From assembly GCA_009908385.1 (NCBI GenBank), contig JAAAPE010000073.1, positions 1 through 64,000 of the forward strand: DNA of 64,000 nt, given 5' to 3'. The stretch's first letter is position 1. Every line of letters starts with the position of its first letter. The notes under the pieces were generated by a model. It searched no databases, had not been told where the DNA came from, and worked only from the letters and a program-made list of their open reading frames with translations. Below, piece after piece: positions 20,703 to 29,888 of this stretch. The translations under genes and the position numbers were made by a program. The DNA comes from Gammaproteobacteria bacterium (GTDB lineage Bacteria > Pseudomonadota > Gammaproteobacteria > Xanthomonadales > Wenzhouxiangellaceae).

Positions 20703-21986
20703 GTGGCCAGAATCGTCATCATCGGAGCCGGCATCGGCGGCGTGCCGGCCGCCTACGAGCTGCGCGACCAACTCGGATCAGAGCATTCGATCACCCTCAT
20801 CGGCGCCCAGCCGTATTTCCAGTTCGTGCCGTCCAATCCCTGGGTGGCCGTGGGCTGGCGCGACGCCCGGGCGATCACGGTCGACCTGGCCGGTCCAATG
20901 GAAAAGCGCGGCATCCGGTTCGTTCAGGGCACGGCGAGCAATATCGATCCCCAGGCTCGCGAGGTCAGCCTGTCAGGCGGGGAGAAACTCGATTACGACT
21001 ACCTGGTCATCACCACAGGGCCCGAGCTCGCTTTCGACGCCATCGAGGGCCTGGGGCCCGAGCATGGTCACACCCACTCCATCTGCACGCTCGAACACGC
21101 CGAGAAGGCCTGGGCGGACTATCAGCGATTTCTCGACGACCCCGGGCCGATCGTCATCGGTGCGGTGCAGGGCGCCAGCTGTTTCGGACCGGCCTACGAG
21201 TTCGCCATGATCGTCGATGCCGACCTGCGCAAGCGCAAGCTGCGCGACAAGGTGCCGATCACCTTCGTCACCAGCGAACCCTACATCGGTCATCTCGGCC
21301 TGGGCGGCGTGGGCGATTCCAAGAGCCTGATGGAGCACGAGCTGCGCGAGCGCCATATCCGCTGGGTGACGAATGCGCGGGTGGATCGAGTCGAAGCGGG
21401 CAAGATGCAGATTACCGAGGTCGACGACGACGGCGAGGACCGTCGCAGCCAGGAGCTGCCCTTCGAGTTCTCCATGATGCTCCCTTCCTTCCGCGGCGTG
21501 CCGGCCGTGGCGGCCACCGAGGGCCTGTGCAACCCGAAGGGCTTCGTCAACATCGATCGTCACCAGCGCAATCCGAACTATCCCGAGATCTACTCGGCCG
21601 GCGTCTGCGTCGCCATTCCGCCGGTCGAGGAGACCCCGCTGCCCGTAGGTGCGCCCAAGACCGGCTACATGATCGAATCGATGATCAGCGCGATCGTTCA
21701 CAACATCGCCGCGGATATCGCCGGACGGCCGGTCGACGCAGAGGCGACCTGGAACGCGATCTGCCTGGCCGACCTGGGCGACTCGGGTGTGGCCTTCGTG
21801 GCCCTGCCGCAGATTCCACCGCGCAACGTGACCTGGGCCAAGCAGGGCAAGTGGGTGCACTGGGCCAAGATTGCCTTCGAGAAGTATTTCCTGCGCAAGG
21901 TTCGCAAGGGCCACGCCGAGCCCGTCTACGAGCGCTACGTGCTCAAGGCGCTGGGGATCACGCGACTGACCGGAAGCGCCCGTTAG
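20703..21986 (+). CDS. sqr: Sulfide:quinone oxidoreductase
   Basis: 427 aa from GTG 20703, preceded by a strong AAGGAGG ribosome-binding site. It is a FAD flavoprotein of the disulfide-reductase superfamily that oxidises sulfide and reduces ubiquinone at the membrane. The N-terminal dinucleotide site is IVIIGAGIGGVPAA (4-17). Candidate redox cysteines are Cys128, Cys160 (GASCFGPAYEF) and Cys354 (AICLADLGD). These positions closely match the three essential cysteines of the Acidithiobacillus-type enzyme. Electrons could enter the bc1 complex encoded at 51.6-54.2 kb. The long AT-rich leader suggests separate regulation. Confidence 0.9.
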   Translation: MARIVIIGAGIGGVPAAYELRDQLGSEHSITLIGAQPYFQFVPSNPWVAVGWRDARAITVDLAGPMEKRGIRFVQGTASNIDPQAREVSLSGGEKLDYDYLVITTGPELAFDAIEGLGPEHGHTHSICTLEHAEKAWADYQRFLDDPGPIVIGAVQGASCFGPAYEFAMIVDADLRKRKLRDKVPITFVTSEPYIGHLGLGGVGDSKSLMEHELRERHIRWVTNARVDRVEAGKMQITEVDDDGEDRRSQELPFEFSMMLPSFRGVPAVAATEGLCNPKGFVNIDRHQRNPNYPEIYSAGVCVAIPPVEETPLPVGAPKTGYMIESMISAIVHNIAADIAGRPVDAEATWNAICLADLGDSGVAFVALPQIPPRNVTWAKQGKWVHWAKIAFEKYFLRKVRKGHAEPVYERYVLKALGITRLTGSAR

Positions 21987-22029
21987 GCGAGTCCGCGCCG
22001 CGCCCGGCCGTCGCGGTATCATCGACGGC

Positions 22030-22737
22030 ATGTGTGGACGAGGTGGGCTCGACTATTCCTGGAGCGAGGTCTATCGCTACCTGGACATCTTCGGTTCGCC
22101 GCCATCCGGCGGCGTGAGACGGCTCAACGTAGCGCCGTCGCGCCGCCAGGGCGGCGAGGTTCACTGGACGCGTCTTCCCGTCTGTCGCGCCGCCGACTCG
22201 AAGCGGCGCCTCGACGAACTGGTGTGGCCGCTCGTGCCGAACTGGGCCCGCGCCGAACTTCCCGAGTATGCGACCGCCAACTGCCGTTCGGAACCCGGAC
22301 GGCCGTTCGGCGAGACGGTGGGGCGCAAGCCTGCGTTTCGCACCGCCTGGAAGCGCGGCCAGCGGTGCCTGGTGCCGTTTTCCTGGTTCTACGAGTGGGA
22401 CCAGCGTAGCCAGCCAAAGCAGCCCTACCGGGTCACGAGCGCCGGCGGAGAGCTCCTGGTCATGGCCGGCCTCTGGGATCGTTCGCAGTCGCCGTCCGGA
22501 GAGGCCGTGGAGAGCTTCACCCTGATCACGACCGAACCCAACGAACTGCTACGGGCCATCGGCCATCACCGGTCACCGGTGATCCTCGATCCCGGAGGCT
22601 TCGAAACCTGGCTGGCAGGCAGCGCGGAAGAAGCCGAGCGCTTGATCGTGCCGCCGACGGAGGGGCTTCTGGCGGCCTCCGCGGTCACGCGTGCGGTCAA
22701 CAACCCCGGCTACGAGGGCGAAGACCTGCTGCCCTGA
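22030..22737 (+). CDS. SOS-response-associated peptidase / abasic-site crosslinking protein (YedK/HMCES family)
   Basis: 235 aa. The catalytic Cys2 is in place (MCGRGG) and becomes N-terminal after Met removal. The family also shows NVAPSR, VPFSWFYEW and LLRAIGHHRSPVIL, carrying the Asn, Glu and His that support abasic-site binding. It forms a stable thiazolidine crosslink with abasic sites in single-stranded DNA. No LexA-like operator was identified upstream. Confidence 0.95.
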   Translation: MCGRGGLDYSWSEVYRYLDIFGSPPSGGVRRLNVAPSRRQGGEVHWTRLPVCRAADSKRRLDELVWPLVPNWARAELPEYATANCRSEPGRPFGETVGRKPAFRTAWKRGQRCLVPFSWFYEWDQRSQPKQPYRVTSAGGELLVMAGLWDRSQSPSGEAVESFTLITTEPNELLRAIGHHRSPVILDPGGFETWLAGSAEEAERLIVPPTEGLLAASAVTRAVNNPGYEGEDLLP

Positions 22738-22782
22738 CACCGCGCTGGCCGCCCGACGCGCACACGGGGAGCAAGGAGGTCG

Positions 22783-22869
22783 TGGTGCCGGGAGCGGGAA
22801 TCGAACCCGCACTGCCTTTCGGCAAACGGATTTTGAGTCCGTCGCGTCTACCAGTTCCGCCACCCCGGC
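22783..22869 (-). tRNA. tRNA-Leu (anticodon CAA)
   Basis: 87 nt class II cloverleaf on the minus strand with acceptor GCCGGGG/TCCCGGC, anticodon loop CTCAAAA, long variable arm (TTTGCCGAAAGGCAG) and encoded CCA. Confidence 0.96.
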
Positions 22870-22922
22870 ATCGGCCGCCTATTGTCTTTCGCTGCCCCGC
22901 GATTGTCCAGTCGCCCGGATGG

Positions 22923-23495
22923 TCAGCTGGCGTCCAGGCTGAGGCTGGTCGGCCTGGGCTGGTACCAGTCGCCGTCGACGGGCTTGAACACGCAGCACTC
23001 GTTCATCACGCCGGAATAGATGTGGATGGTGATGGCCGGCTGGTCCTCGCTCGGGTTGGCGATGGTGTGATGCTCGTGCGGCGGAATCAGGCTGCCGGCG
23101 CTGCCGACTCCCGTTCGCATGGTCGTGCGCGGTTCCAGCCGGAACTGATCCTTGCCCCGCTCGACCAGCTCGTACTGAACCACTTCGATTTCCCCGTGCC
23201 AGACGGCTTCCACGCACCACATGCCGGCGTGGTCGTGAAGCGGCGTACCCTGGCCGGGCCCCCAGGTCATGGCCAGCACGGTGTAGCCAAGCTCCTCGTC
23301 CTGGTGCAGCAGTCGCCGGCAGTAGTGATCCTTGCTGTACTCGTAGACGCACTGCGGCAGCTGGATGCTTTCGTCCGCAACGAGCTCGCAAAGGCACCGG
23401 CGCAGGTTTTCGGTAATGTCCTCGGCGCAATCGGCCGAGACGGCGCGGTGGATCTTGTCGATCATGCGCGACTTTCCGGGGAATTCGAGGCTCAT
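22923..23495 (-). CDS. Cysteine dioxygenase family protein (cupin)
   Basis: 190 aa from the ATG at 23495, which overlaps the metX stop (ATGA). It is a cupin that should oxidise cysteine to cysteine sulfinate with non-heme iron. Iron ligands are His87 and His89 (PLHDHAGMWC) with a third His in PPHEHHTIAN (142 or 143). Cys94 sits five residues after His89 and Tyr160 lies in HIYSG. These are the spacing equivalents of the Cys93-Tyr157 crosslink pair of mammalian CDO. The much longer open frame running to 26150 is not a gene. Substrate could also be a related thiol. Confidence 0.88.
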   Translation of the reverse strand: MSLEFPGKSRMIDKIHRAVSADCAEDITENLRRCLCELVADESIQLPQCVYEYSKDHYCRRLLHQDEELGYTVLAMTWGPGQGTPLHDHAGMWCVEAVWHGEIEVVQYELVERGKDQFRLEPRTTMRTGVGSAGSLIPPHEHHTIANPSEDQPAITIHIYSGVMNECCVFKPVDGDWYQPRPTSLSLDAS

Positions 23496-24577
23496 TTCAA
23501 CCACTTCCTGATGGGTTTGCCAAATGTCGGGACGTCGGCCAGGAATGCGTCGTGCCCCTGGACCGAAGGCAGGGCCTGGTAGGTGACGTCGTTGCCGCTG
23601 GCCTCCAGGGCCGCGGACAGTTCCTTCTGCTGGATCAGGGGGAACAGGATATCGGTCTTGACGCCCAGCACCAGGGCCTCGCCGGAGAAACAGCGATCGA
23701 ACATCCGCTTGAGCGTCTCCTCGCTGTCGCAGAAATCGAAGTTGTCCATCGCGCGCGACAAGTAGAGGTAGCTGCAGGGATCGAACTGGCCGACGAACTT
23801 GCGTGCGTGGGTCTCGAGGTAGGACTCGACTGCGAAGCGCATGCCGAACAGCGTGGGCGGGAAATAGTCCTGGCTTTGCCGCCCGAATCGCTGCTGCCAT
23901 TCGGTAGCCGATCGATAGGAGATCATGCCCAGCTTGCGGGCCAGCCGCATGCCGACCTCGGGCCAGGCATCCTCGGTGTATTGCCCGTCGCGGAAATTGC
24001 GATCGGTGACGATCGCTTCGCGCTGCAGGGAGCGGATCGCGATGGCCATGGGGGTCGCCGAGCAGGCGGTCGAGATCAGCGCCAGTTTGCGCGTGCTCTG
24101 CGGATACTGCTTGAGCCATGCCAGGGCCGTGAGGCCGCCCATCGACGGCCCGATGACCGCGTGCAGGGTCTCGATGCCCAGGTGCTCGACCACCAGGCGC
24201 GTGGCGCGGGCGATGTCCTCGATGGCCAGCTCCGGAAAGGCCAGCCGCCAGGGCTTGCCGGTTTCCGGGTTGATGCTGGCCGGGCCCGTGGATCCCATGC
24301 AGGAGCCGAGCGAATTGACGCAGAGCACGAAGAAACGATCGGTGTCGATGTGCTTGCCCGGCCCGATCATGTCTTCCCACCATCCGGGCTCGGGATCCTG
24401 CGAGCTGGAGGCCGCGTGCGCGCCCGGCGAGAGGCCGGTGAATATCAGAACCGCGTTGGACTTGTCGGCGTCGAGCTCGCCCCACGACTCCCAGGCGAGG
24501 CGGACGTGGGGCAGCCTTCCGCCGCGGTAGAGCGTGAACGGTCGCTCGAGGTCGAAGTAGTGGGTGGCCGGACCCAT
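23492..24577 (-). CDS. metX: MetX-family O-acyltransferase (homoserine O-acetyl/succinyltransferase or serine O-succinyltransferase)
   Basis: 361 aa alpha/beta-hydrolase-fold acyltransferase. The nucleophile elbow is GPSMGG (about 152-157), with an oxyanion-region motif NSLGSCMGSTGPASINP. Members activate homoserine for methionine synthesis, but some proteobacterial members acylate serine for cysteine synthesis. Overlap with a cysteine dioxygenase gene makes the serine/cysteine branch worth considering. The leader from the divergent intergenic region is short (a TAGAAT element about 30 nt upstream), leaving no room for a SAM riboswitch. Confidence 0.92.
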   Translation of the reverse strand: MGPATHYFDLERPFTLYRGGRLPHVRLAWESWGELDADKSNAVLIFTGLSPGAHAASSSQDPEPGWWEDMIGPGKHIDTDRFFVLCVNSLGSCMGSTGPASINPETGKPWRLAFPELAIEDIARATRLVVEHLGIETLHAVIGPSMGGLTALAWLKQYPQSTRKLALISTACSATPMAIAIRSLQREAIVTDRNFRDGQYTEDAWPEVGMRLARKLGMISYRSATEWQQRFGRQSQDYFPPTLFGMRFAVESYLETHARKFVGQFDPCSYLYLSRAMDNFDFCDSEETLKRMFDRCFSGEALVLGVKTDILFPLIQQKELSAALEASGNDVTYQALPSVQGHDAFLADVPTFGKPIRKWLK

Positions 24578-24701
24578 GCCTGCTCTCTGTCTTGCAAAGA
24601 TCCCATTCTATAACGCATCGCCGGGGCGGGCAGCGGGCATGACGATTCGCGCACGGTTCGCGTGCTAGCGTCCCGGTTTTACTGGGAGCAAAGAGCGCGA
24701 C

Positions 24702-26231
24702 ATGGGAATCCGCCTCGGTCTGATCTGCGGCGACCAGCTTCACTGGCCCAACCCGGTCTGCGATGCACTCGATCCGGAAAGCGACCGGCTCCTGATGGGC
24801 GAGCTGTCGCACGAGACGCGCTATGTCTGGCACCACGCCAAGAAGATCGCGCTCATCTTCTCGGCGATGCGCCATTTCGCCGAAAACGCCCGCGAGTCCG
24901 GCTGGAACGTCGATTACCAGCGATTCGATCCGGCCAGCGAGATCGCCACCTTCTCGGATCTGGTCGGGCAGGCCTGCCGGCAGCACGACGTGGACGAGAT
25001 CGTCGTCACCTGGCCCGGCGAATGGCGGGTGCTCGAGGAGATTCAGGGCTGGGGATCCCGCTTCGGCGTGGACGTGACCCTCCTGCCGGATTCGCGCTTC
25101 GTGTGCGCTCTCGAGGAGTTCGAGGAGTGGGCGGGCGAACGACGTCAGCTGCGCATGGAGTTCTTCTATCGGCGCATGCGCAAGAAGACCGGCTTCCTGA
25201 TGGACGGTGACGCGCCCGCGGGCGGGGACTGGAACTTCGACCGCGACAACCGCAAGGTCTGGAAGGGCGAGCCGCCGCCGAGCAGTCCGATGTCCTTCAC
25301 GCCCGACGCGATCACCGAGTCGGTGATCGAAACCGTCGACCGGCATATCGATGCCTTCGGCGAACTCGAGGGCTTCGACTATCCCGTCACCATCGAACAG
25401 GCCCGGCGCGCCCTGGCGCATTTCATCCGTTCGGCCGCGGCGCATTTCGGCGATTACCAGGACGCCATGCACACCGAGTCCGACTGGCTGTTCCACAGCC
25501 GATTGTCCTCGAGCCTGAATATCGGCCTGCTGACGCCGACCGAGGTCTGCGAGGCGGTCGAGCGGGCCTGGCGGGATGGTGACATGCCGCTCAACGCGGC
25601 CGAGGGGTTCATCCGGCAGGTCATCGGCTGGCGCGAATTCGTGCGCGGCATCTACTGGCGGGAGATGCCCGGCTACGCGAAACGCAACGGACTGGGCAAC
25701 GAGCGTGATCTCCCGGCCTTCTACTGGAGCGGCGACACCGGGATGAACTGCCTGCGCGAAACCATCGACGCCACTCGCCGCAACGCTTATGCCCACCATA
25801 TCCAGCGCCTGATGGTCACCGGCAACTTCGCCCTCCTGCTCGGCGTCGAACCCGAGCAGGTCTGCGACTGGTACCTGGCGGTTTACGCCGATGCTTTCGA
25901 CTGGGTGGAGTTGCCCAACACACTCGGCATGGTGATGCACGCCGACGGCGGAATGCTGGGTTCCAAGCCCTATGCCGCCAGCGGCAAGTACATCGACCGC
26001 ATGAGCAACTACTGCGCGGGCTGCCGCTACGAAGTCAAGGAAACGACCGGCGAGGACGCGTGCCCGTTCAACGCCCTCTACTGGGACTTCCTGATGCGGC
26101 ACCGCGAGCGATTCGAGCCGAACCCCCGCATGAAGATGATGTATCGCCACGTCGATCGCATGAGCGACGAGCGACGGCGGGACGTGGCGCAGCGCGCAAG
26201 CGAGGTCAAGCGGCGGATCGAGTCGCTCTGA
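24702..26231 (+). CDS. Cryptochrome/photolyase family protein, iron-sulfur (6-4)-photolyase type
   Basis: 509 aa, the length of the FeS-BCP/PhrB group. The N-terminal DPRP domain (LGLICGDQLHWPNP) is followed by the FAD-binding helical domain. Four cysteines, Cys350, Cys438, Cys441 and Cys454, have the positions and spacing (CxxC-x12-C) of the 4Fe-4S ligands of Agrobacterium PhrB. It is therefore expected to carry FAD, a 4Fe-4S cluster and a lumazine-type antenna and to repair (6-4) photoproducts with light. Divergent from metX. Confidence 0.95.
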   Translation: MGIRLGLICGDQLHWPNPVCDALDPESDRLLMGELSHETRYVWHHAKKIALIFSAMRHFAENARESGWNVDYQRFDPASEIATFSDLVGQACRQHDVDEIVVTWPGEWRVLEEIQGWGSRFGVDVTLLPDSRFVCALEEFEEWAGERRQLRMEFFYRRMRKKTGFLMDGDAPAGGDWNFDRDNRKVWKGEPPPSSPMSFTPDAITESVIETVDRHIDAFGELEGFDYPVTIEQARRALAHFIRSAAAHFGDYQDAMHTESDWLFHSRLSSSLNIGLLTPTEVCEAVERAWRDGDMPLNAAEGFIRQVIGWREFVRGIYWREMPGYAKRNGLGNERDLPAFYWSGDTGMNCLRETIDATRRNAYAHHIQRLMVTGNFALLLGVEPEQVCDWYLAVYADAFDWVELPNTLGMVMHADGGMLGSKPYAASGKYIDRMSNYCAGCRYEVKETTGEDACPFNALYWDFLMRHRERFEPNPRMKMMYRHVDRMSDERRRDVAQRASEVKRRIESL

Positions 26232-26245
26232 GCTCCGTCGCCGGG

Positions 26246-26515
26246 TCAGACCGGTTCGGTGAACTGCGTGGTGCCGATGCCGCGATCCGGCAGCAGGACG
26301 GGAATTCCGTCGATCACCAGGTAGATGACCTTGTCGTCGCGGGTAATCAGCGCCTCGCGCGGCTTCTCTTCCACCGGGCTGTGATCGACATACTGGACGC
26401 CGCCGTCGGCGATCCGGTCGGCAAGCTTCTTCAGCCGGCTTTTCTCCAGCGGTCGCAGCGGCTCGTGGCTGACCGGGCAGCAGAGGATGTCGAGGAGGGG
26501 GTCGGGAATGGCCAT
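26246..26515 (-). CDS. Trm112-like small protein
   Basis: 89 aa from ATG 26515. An upstream extension of the frame to 26605 lacks family similarity. The start MAIPDPLLDILCCPVSHEPL and the end VIYLVIDGIPVLLPDRG are the two conserved blocks of the Trm112/YcaR family. Bacterial members are small and poorly defined; some support methyltransferases. Convergent with the photolyase gene, 14 bp apart. Confidence 0.85.
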   Translation of the reverse strand: MAIPDPLLDILCCPVSHEPLRPLEKSRLKKLADRIADGGVQYVDHSPVEEKPREALITRDDKVIYLVIDGIPVLLPDRGIGTTQFTEPV

Positions 26516-26638
26516 GGCGTGATTGTATCCGGTCAGCGCGAGTGCTGGAAGCGCCTCCGGCCGAGTCGATGAGCGCTTCCCTGGGGCTTGCGGCGCTGCT
26601 ACCATTGCCAGTTTTCCCTAAAGCGGAAGGATCCTCAA

Positions 26639-27136
26639 ATGGCCGAAGCCCCCCTGGTCGGCATCATCATGGGCTCGAAGAGCGACTGGGAGACGATGTC
26701 GCACGCAGCCGAAGTGCTCGAATCGCTGGACGTGCCGCACGAGGTCAGGGTCGTTTCGGCGCATCGCACGCCCGACGCCATGTTCGAGTACGCCGAGACG
26801 GCCGAGGCACGCGGCCTCGAGGTCATCGTCGCCGGCGCCGGCGGTGCGGCGCACCTGCCCGGCATGGTCGCGTCCAAGACGGTGCTGCCGGTGCTCGGCG
26901 TGCCCGTGCAGTCGCGCACCCTCAACGGTCTCGATTCCCTGCTCTCGATCGCACAGATGCCCGGCGGCGTGCCGGTGGGCAGCCTGGCCATCGGCAAGGC
27001 GGGCGCGACCAATGCCGGACTGCTGGCCGCCTCGATGCTGGGCCAGTCCCATCCGGACATCCGCGAGCGCTATCGGCAGTGGCGTGAGCGCCAGACCGAC
27101 GCCGTGCTGGCGGCTACCGACCCGCGCCCGTCGTGA
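26639..27136 (+). CDS. purE: N5-carboxyaminoimidazole ribonucleotide mutase
   Basis: 165 aa. It converts N5-CAIR to CAIR in purine synthesis. The N-terminal [13 protein letters not shown] and the SAHRTPD motif (active-site His near residue 43) are characteristic. I chose ATG 26639 because the preceding 17 residues in frame are not conserved and a GGAAGG ribosome site lies 9 nt upstream. Its stop overlaps the GTG start of purK. Confidence 0.97.
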   Translation: MAEAPLVGIIMGSKSDWETMSHAAEVLESLDVPHEVRVVSAHRTPDAMFEYAETAEARGLEVIVAGAGGAAHLPGMVASKTVLPVLGVPVQSRTLNGLDSLLSIAQMPGGVPVGSLAIGKAGATNAGLLAASMLGQSHPDIRERYRQWRERQTDAVLAATDPRPS

Positions 27137-28257
27137 AGATCGGCATTCTCGGCGGTGGACAGCTGGCCCGGATGATGGCCCAGGCGGGGCTGCCGCTGGG
27201 CGGGGAGTTCATCTTTCTCGACCCCAAGGCGGACGCCTGCGCCGGCCAGCTCGGACGCCTGGTCACGGCCGATTGGGAAGACGAGAGCGCGCTCGCGAAG
27301 CTGTCGGAATGCGATCGCGTCACCTGCGATTTCGAGAACGTGCCGGCCACGGTGCTCGAGCGCCTGGCGGATTCGGGTCATCCGGTCCGGCCGGCCGCCA
27401 ACGCGTTCGCCGCCGCGCAGGACCGCCTGACCGAGAAACGCCTGTTCGAGTCGCTCGGCATCGAGGTCGCGCCTTTCGCGGCCGTGTCGGGGCGCACCGA
27501 CCTGCTCGAGGCGCTGGATCGAATCGGCTATCCGGCCGTGCTCAAGACACGGCGGATGGGTTACGACGGCAAGGGGCAGTATCTGCTGCGCGCGCAGGAG
27601 GACCTCGAATCGGCCTGGTCGGCCCTGGGTGATCACGAGCTGATCCTGGAAGGCTGGGTGGACTTCGATTTCGAGTGCGCGATTACCGTGGTGAGGAACG
27701 CCCTCGGCGAGATGCGTTGCTATCCGCTGTCGCGCACGGTGCACGCCGACGGCATGCTGCGACTGGCGGCCGCGCCGGCCAACGTGGACGTGGGCCTGGG
27801 CGAGCGGGCGCAGGCCTGCGGTCGCATGCTGGCCGAACACCTCGACTACGTCGGCTGTCTCACGCTCGAATTGTTCGTCGCCGGAGAGCGGATCCTCGGC
27901 AACGAGTTCGCGCCGAGGGTGCACAATTCCGCGCACTGGACCATCGAGGGCGCGGTCTGCTCCCAGTTCGAGAACCATATCCGGGCCGTCTGCGACCTGC
28001 CCCTGGGCAGTACCGCGCTGCGGGCGCCGGCCCTGATGTTCAACTGGATCGGCGAGATGCCTTCGAAGACCGGGCTGCTGCCCGTGCCCGACCTGCACTG
28101 GCACGACTACGGCAAGCAGCCGCGCCCGGGGCGCAAAGTGGGGCATGCCACGCTGCTGGCCGAAACCTGGCCGGCGCTCCTGCCGGTTGCCCTGGACCTG
28201 CGCGAGGACCTGCCGCAGCCGCTCGATCGCCTGCTCGACGACCTGGTGTCGATGTGA
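27133..28257 (+). CDS. purK: N5-carboxyaminoimidazole ribonucleotide synthase
   Basis: 374 aa ATP-grasp enzyme that makes N5-CAIR from AIR, bicarbonate and ATP, the substrate of PurE. GTG start in a GTGA overlap with purE. Motifs: GGGQLARMM near the start, [13 protein letters not shown] in the ATP-grasp loop, and [16 protein letters not shown] for metal and phosphate binding. Confidence 0.97.
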   Translation: MKIGILGGGQLARMMAQAGLPLGGEFIFLDPKADACAGQLGRLVTADWEDESALAKLSECDRVTCDFENVPATVLERLADSGHPVRPAANAFAAAQDRLTEKRLFESLGIEVAPFAAVSGRTDLLEALDRIGYPAVLKTRRMGYDGKGQYLLRAQEDLESAWSALGDHELILEGWVDFDFECAITVVRNALGEMRCYPLSRTVHADGMLRLAAAPANVDVGLGERAQACGRMLAEHLDYVGCLTLELFVAGERILGNEFAPRVHNSAHWTIEGAVCSQFENHIRAVCDLPLGSTALRAPALMFNWIGEMPSKTGLLPVPDLHWHDYGKQPRPGRKVGHATLLAETWPALLPVALDLREDLPQPLDRLLDDLVSM

Positions 28258-28270
28258 CCGGCTCCCGGTT

Positions 28271-28828
28271 TCAGCCGCGCCGCGCGCGCCACTCGGCGAT
28301 CGTGCACCGGGGGATCGGGAAATAGCCGTTGGTGACGGCCGGATCGCCGGCCTCCCGATCCGCGTCCAGCACCACGTGCCAGTCATTGCCCGCGGTCACC
28401 TCCAGCACGTCGTCGATGTCGTAGAGATCGTCGCGATGCACCGATTCGCGCCCGATCAGCAGTTCCTTCCTGGCCCGCGTCTTGACCTCGGCCGGTGATC
28501 GACCGGCGTAGAGGGCGTAGGCGTGGCGCTCCCAGAGCTCGCCGGGCGCGTAGCCGCCGATGTTGACGAAATAGAGCCGTAAGTCGTTGCCCGGCGCGCT
28601 CGTCGACAGGGACACCCGGTAACCGGGCACCTGACCGACCCGTGCCCAGGCGTCGATATGCAGGCCGTCCGGCTGGCCGAACCACCGGTCGAGCAGCTGC
28701 CCGTGCGTGGATTCGATGTCGTGCCCCACTGCGAAGACGACGTCATGGAGTTCCACGTTGCAGCCGGGGGCGCGCCCGCCCAGGCAAACCACGAAAAGGG
28801 AGGGGGTCGGATCGTTGTCAGATGGCAT
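28271..28828 (-). CDS. DUF1543 domain-containing protein
   Basis: 185 aa. The sequence LFVVCLGGRAPGCNVELHD and later VGYRV-like and YFVNIGGY segments match the two-part DUF1543 pattern; the molecular function is unknown. The start overlaps the ABC ATPase stop by 11 bp, so it is the last gene of an argD-ABC-DUF1543 run transcribed leftward. Confidence 0.8.
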   Translation of the reverse strand: MPSDNDPTPSLFVVCLGGRAPGCNVELHDVVFAVGHDIESTHGQLLDRWFGQPDGLHIDAWARVGQVPGYRVSLSTSAPGNDLRLYFVNIGGYAPGELWERHAYALYAGRSPAEVKTRARKELLIGRESVHRDDLYDIDDVLEVTAGNDWHVVLDADREAGDPAVTNGYFPIPRCTIAEWRARRG

Positions 28829-29888
28829 CGTCGTTCGAAGGGGTGATGAAGGACTCGGCCTGCGCCGTCGGAAACAGCACCAGGTGGCGGGCATCGAGCG
28901 TCACGCCGATGGTCTGATCGACCGCGTAGTCGTCGTGGCTCGGGAACAGGGCGGCGATTTCCTCGCCGGAATCGAGCGCCAGGCGGTAGAGGATCTGCGC
29001 CCCCTGGAACTGGCGCGCGATGACCCGCGCCCTTGGCCCGTCGGCGTCGGGGCGAATGTCGTCCGGGCGGATCAGCAGGGCCAGCTCGCTTCCCTCGGGA
29101 CGGTCCCGCGGGACGGGCGAACGGCCGAGACCGTGAACCAGCACGTCCCGCTCGACGCGGGCCCGCAGGTAGGACCCGCGGCCGGTGAACGCGGCCACGT
29201 AGTGACTGGCCGGGCGGTGATAGAGCTGGTAGGGCGAGTCCCACTGCAGCATGCGACCGTCCTTGAGCAGGCCGACCCGGTCGGCCAGGGCGAAGGCCTC
29301 CTGCTGGTCGTGGGTGACCATCAGGGTGGCCGTCCCGCGCGCCTTGAGAATGCTTCGGATTTCCTCGCCCATGTGCCGCCTCAGTCGCGCGTCGAGGTTG
29401 GAGAAAGGCTCGTCCATCAGGAGGACGTCCGGCTCGGGCGCCAGGGCCCGGGCCAGGGCGACGCGCTGCTGCTGGCCGCCCGACAGTTCGTGCGGGTAGC
29501 GGTGGGAATAGCCGCCGAGCCCGGTCAGTTCCAGCAATTCCGCGACGCGGCTCGCGCGCTCGCGCCTGGACAGGCGCCGCAGGCCGAAGCCCACGTTGCC
29601 GGCCACATCGAGGTGCGGAAACAGGGCGTGGTCCTGGAAGACCATGCCGACGCTCCGCTTTTCCGGCGGCAGGCGGAAGGTGGGCGTGGACGCCACGCGG
29701 TGGCCGATGCGGATTTCGCCGTCGCGCAGCGGCTCGAAGCCGGCGATGGCGCGCAAGGCGGTGGTCTTGCCGCAGCCCGAGGCGCCGAGCAGGCAACCGA
29801 TCCCGCCCTTGTCGAGCCCGAAACTCAGGCCGCGAATGACGCTCGATTCCTCGTACCCGAGCCAGATGTCGTCGACTTCCAGGATCAT
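28818..29888 (-). CDS. ABC transporter ATP-binding protein (FbpC/PotA-like)
   Basis: 356 aa. Nucleotide-binding domain with Walker A GASGCGKT (about 36-43), signature LSGGQQQR, Walker B VLLMDEP and an H-loop MVTHD, then a C-terminal TOBE-like regulatory domain from about residue 240. Architecture matches ATPases of ferric iron, sulfate or polyamine importers. No permease or binding-protein gene is in the neighbourhood, so it must work with subunits encoded elsewhere. Overlaps the aminotransferase gene by 4 bp. Confidence 0.92.
   Translation of the reverse strand: MILEVDDIWLGYEESSVIRGLSFGLDKGGIGCLLGASGCGKTTALRAIAGFEPLRDGEIRIGHRVASTPTFRLPPEKRSVGMVFQDHALFPHLDVAGNVGFGLRRLSRRERASRVAELLELTGLGGYSHRYPHELSGGQQQRVALARALAPEPDVLLMDEPFSNLDARLRRHMGEEIRSILKARGTATLMVTHDQQEAFALADRVGLLKDGRMLQWDSPYQLYHRPASHYVAAFTGRGSYLRARVERDVLVHGLGRSPVPRDRPEGSELALLIRPDDIRPDADGPRARVIARQFQGAQILYRLALDSGEEIAALFPSHDDYAVDQTIGVTLDARHLVLFPTAQAESFITPSNDDAI

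Noticed and set aside
24578-24701. SAM or other riboswitch upstream of metX
   Set aside because: The likely leader is only about 30 nt and has no conserved multi-helix structure.
22923-26150. Single 1075-codon minus-strand reading frame
   Set aside because: It joins the true cysteine dioxygenase at its 3' end to antisense DNA of metX and the photolyase. Only 22923-23495 has family motifs.
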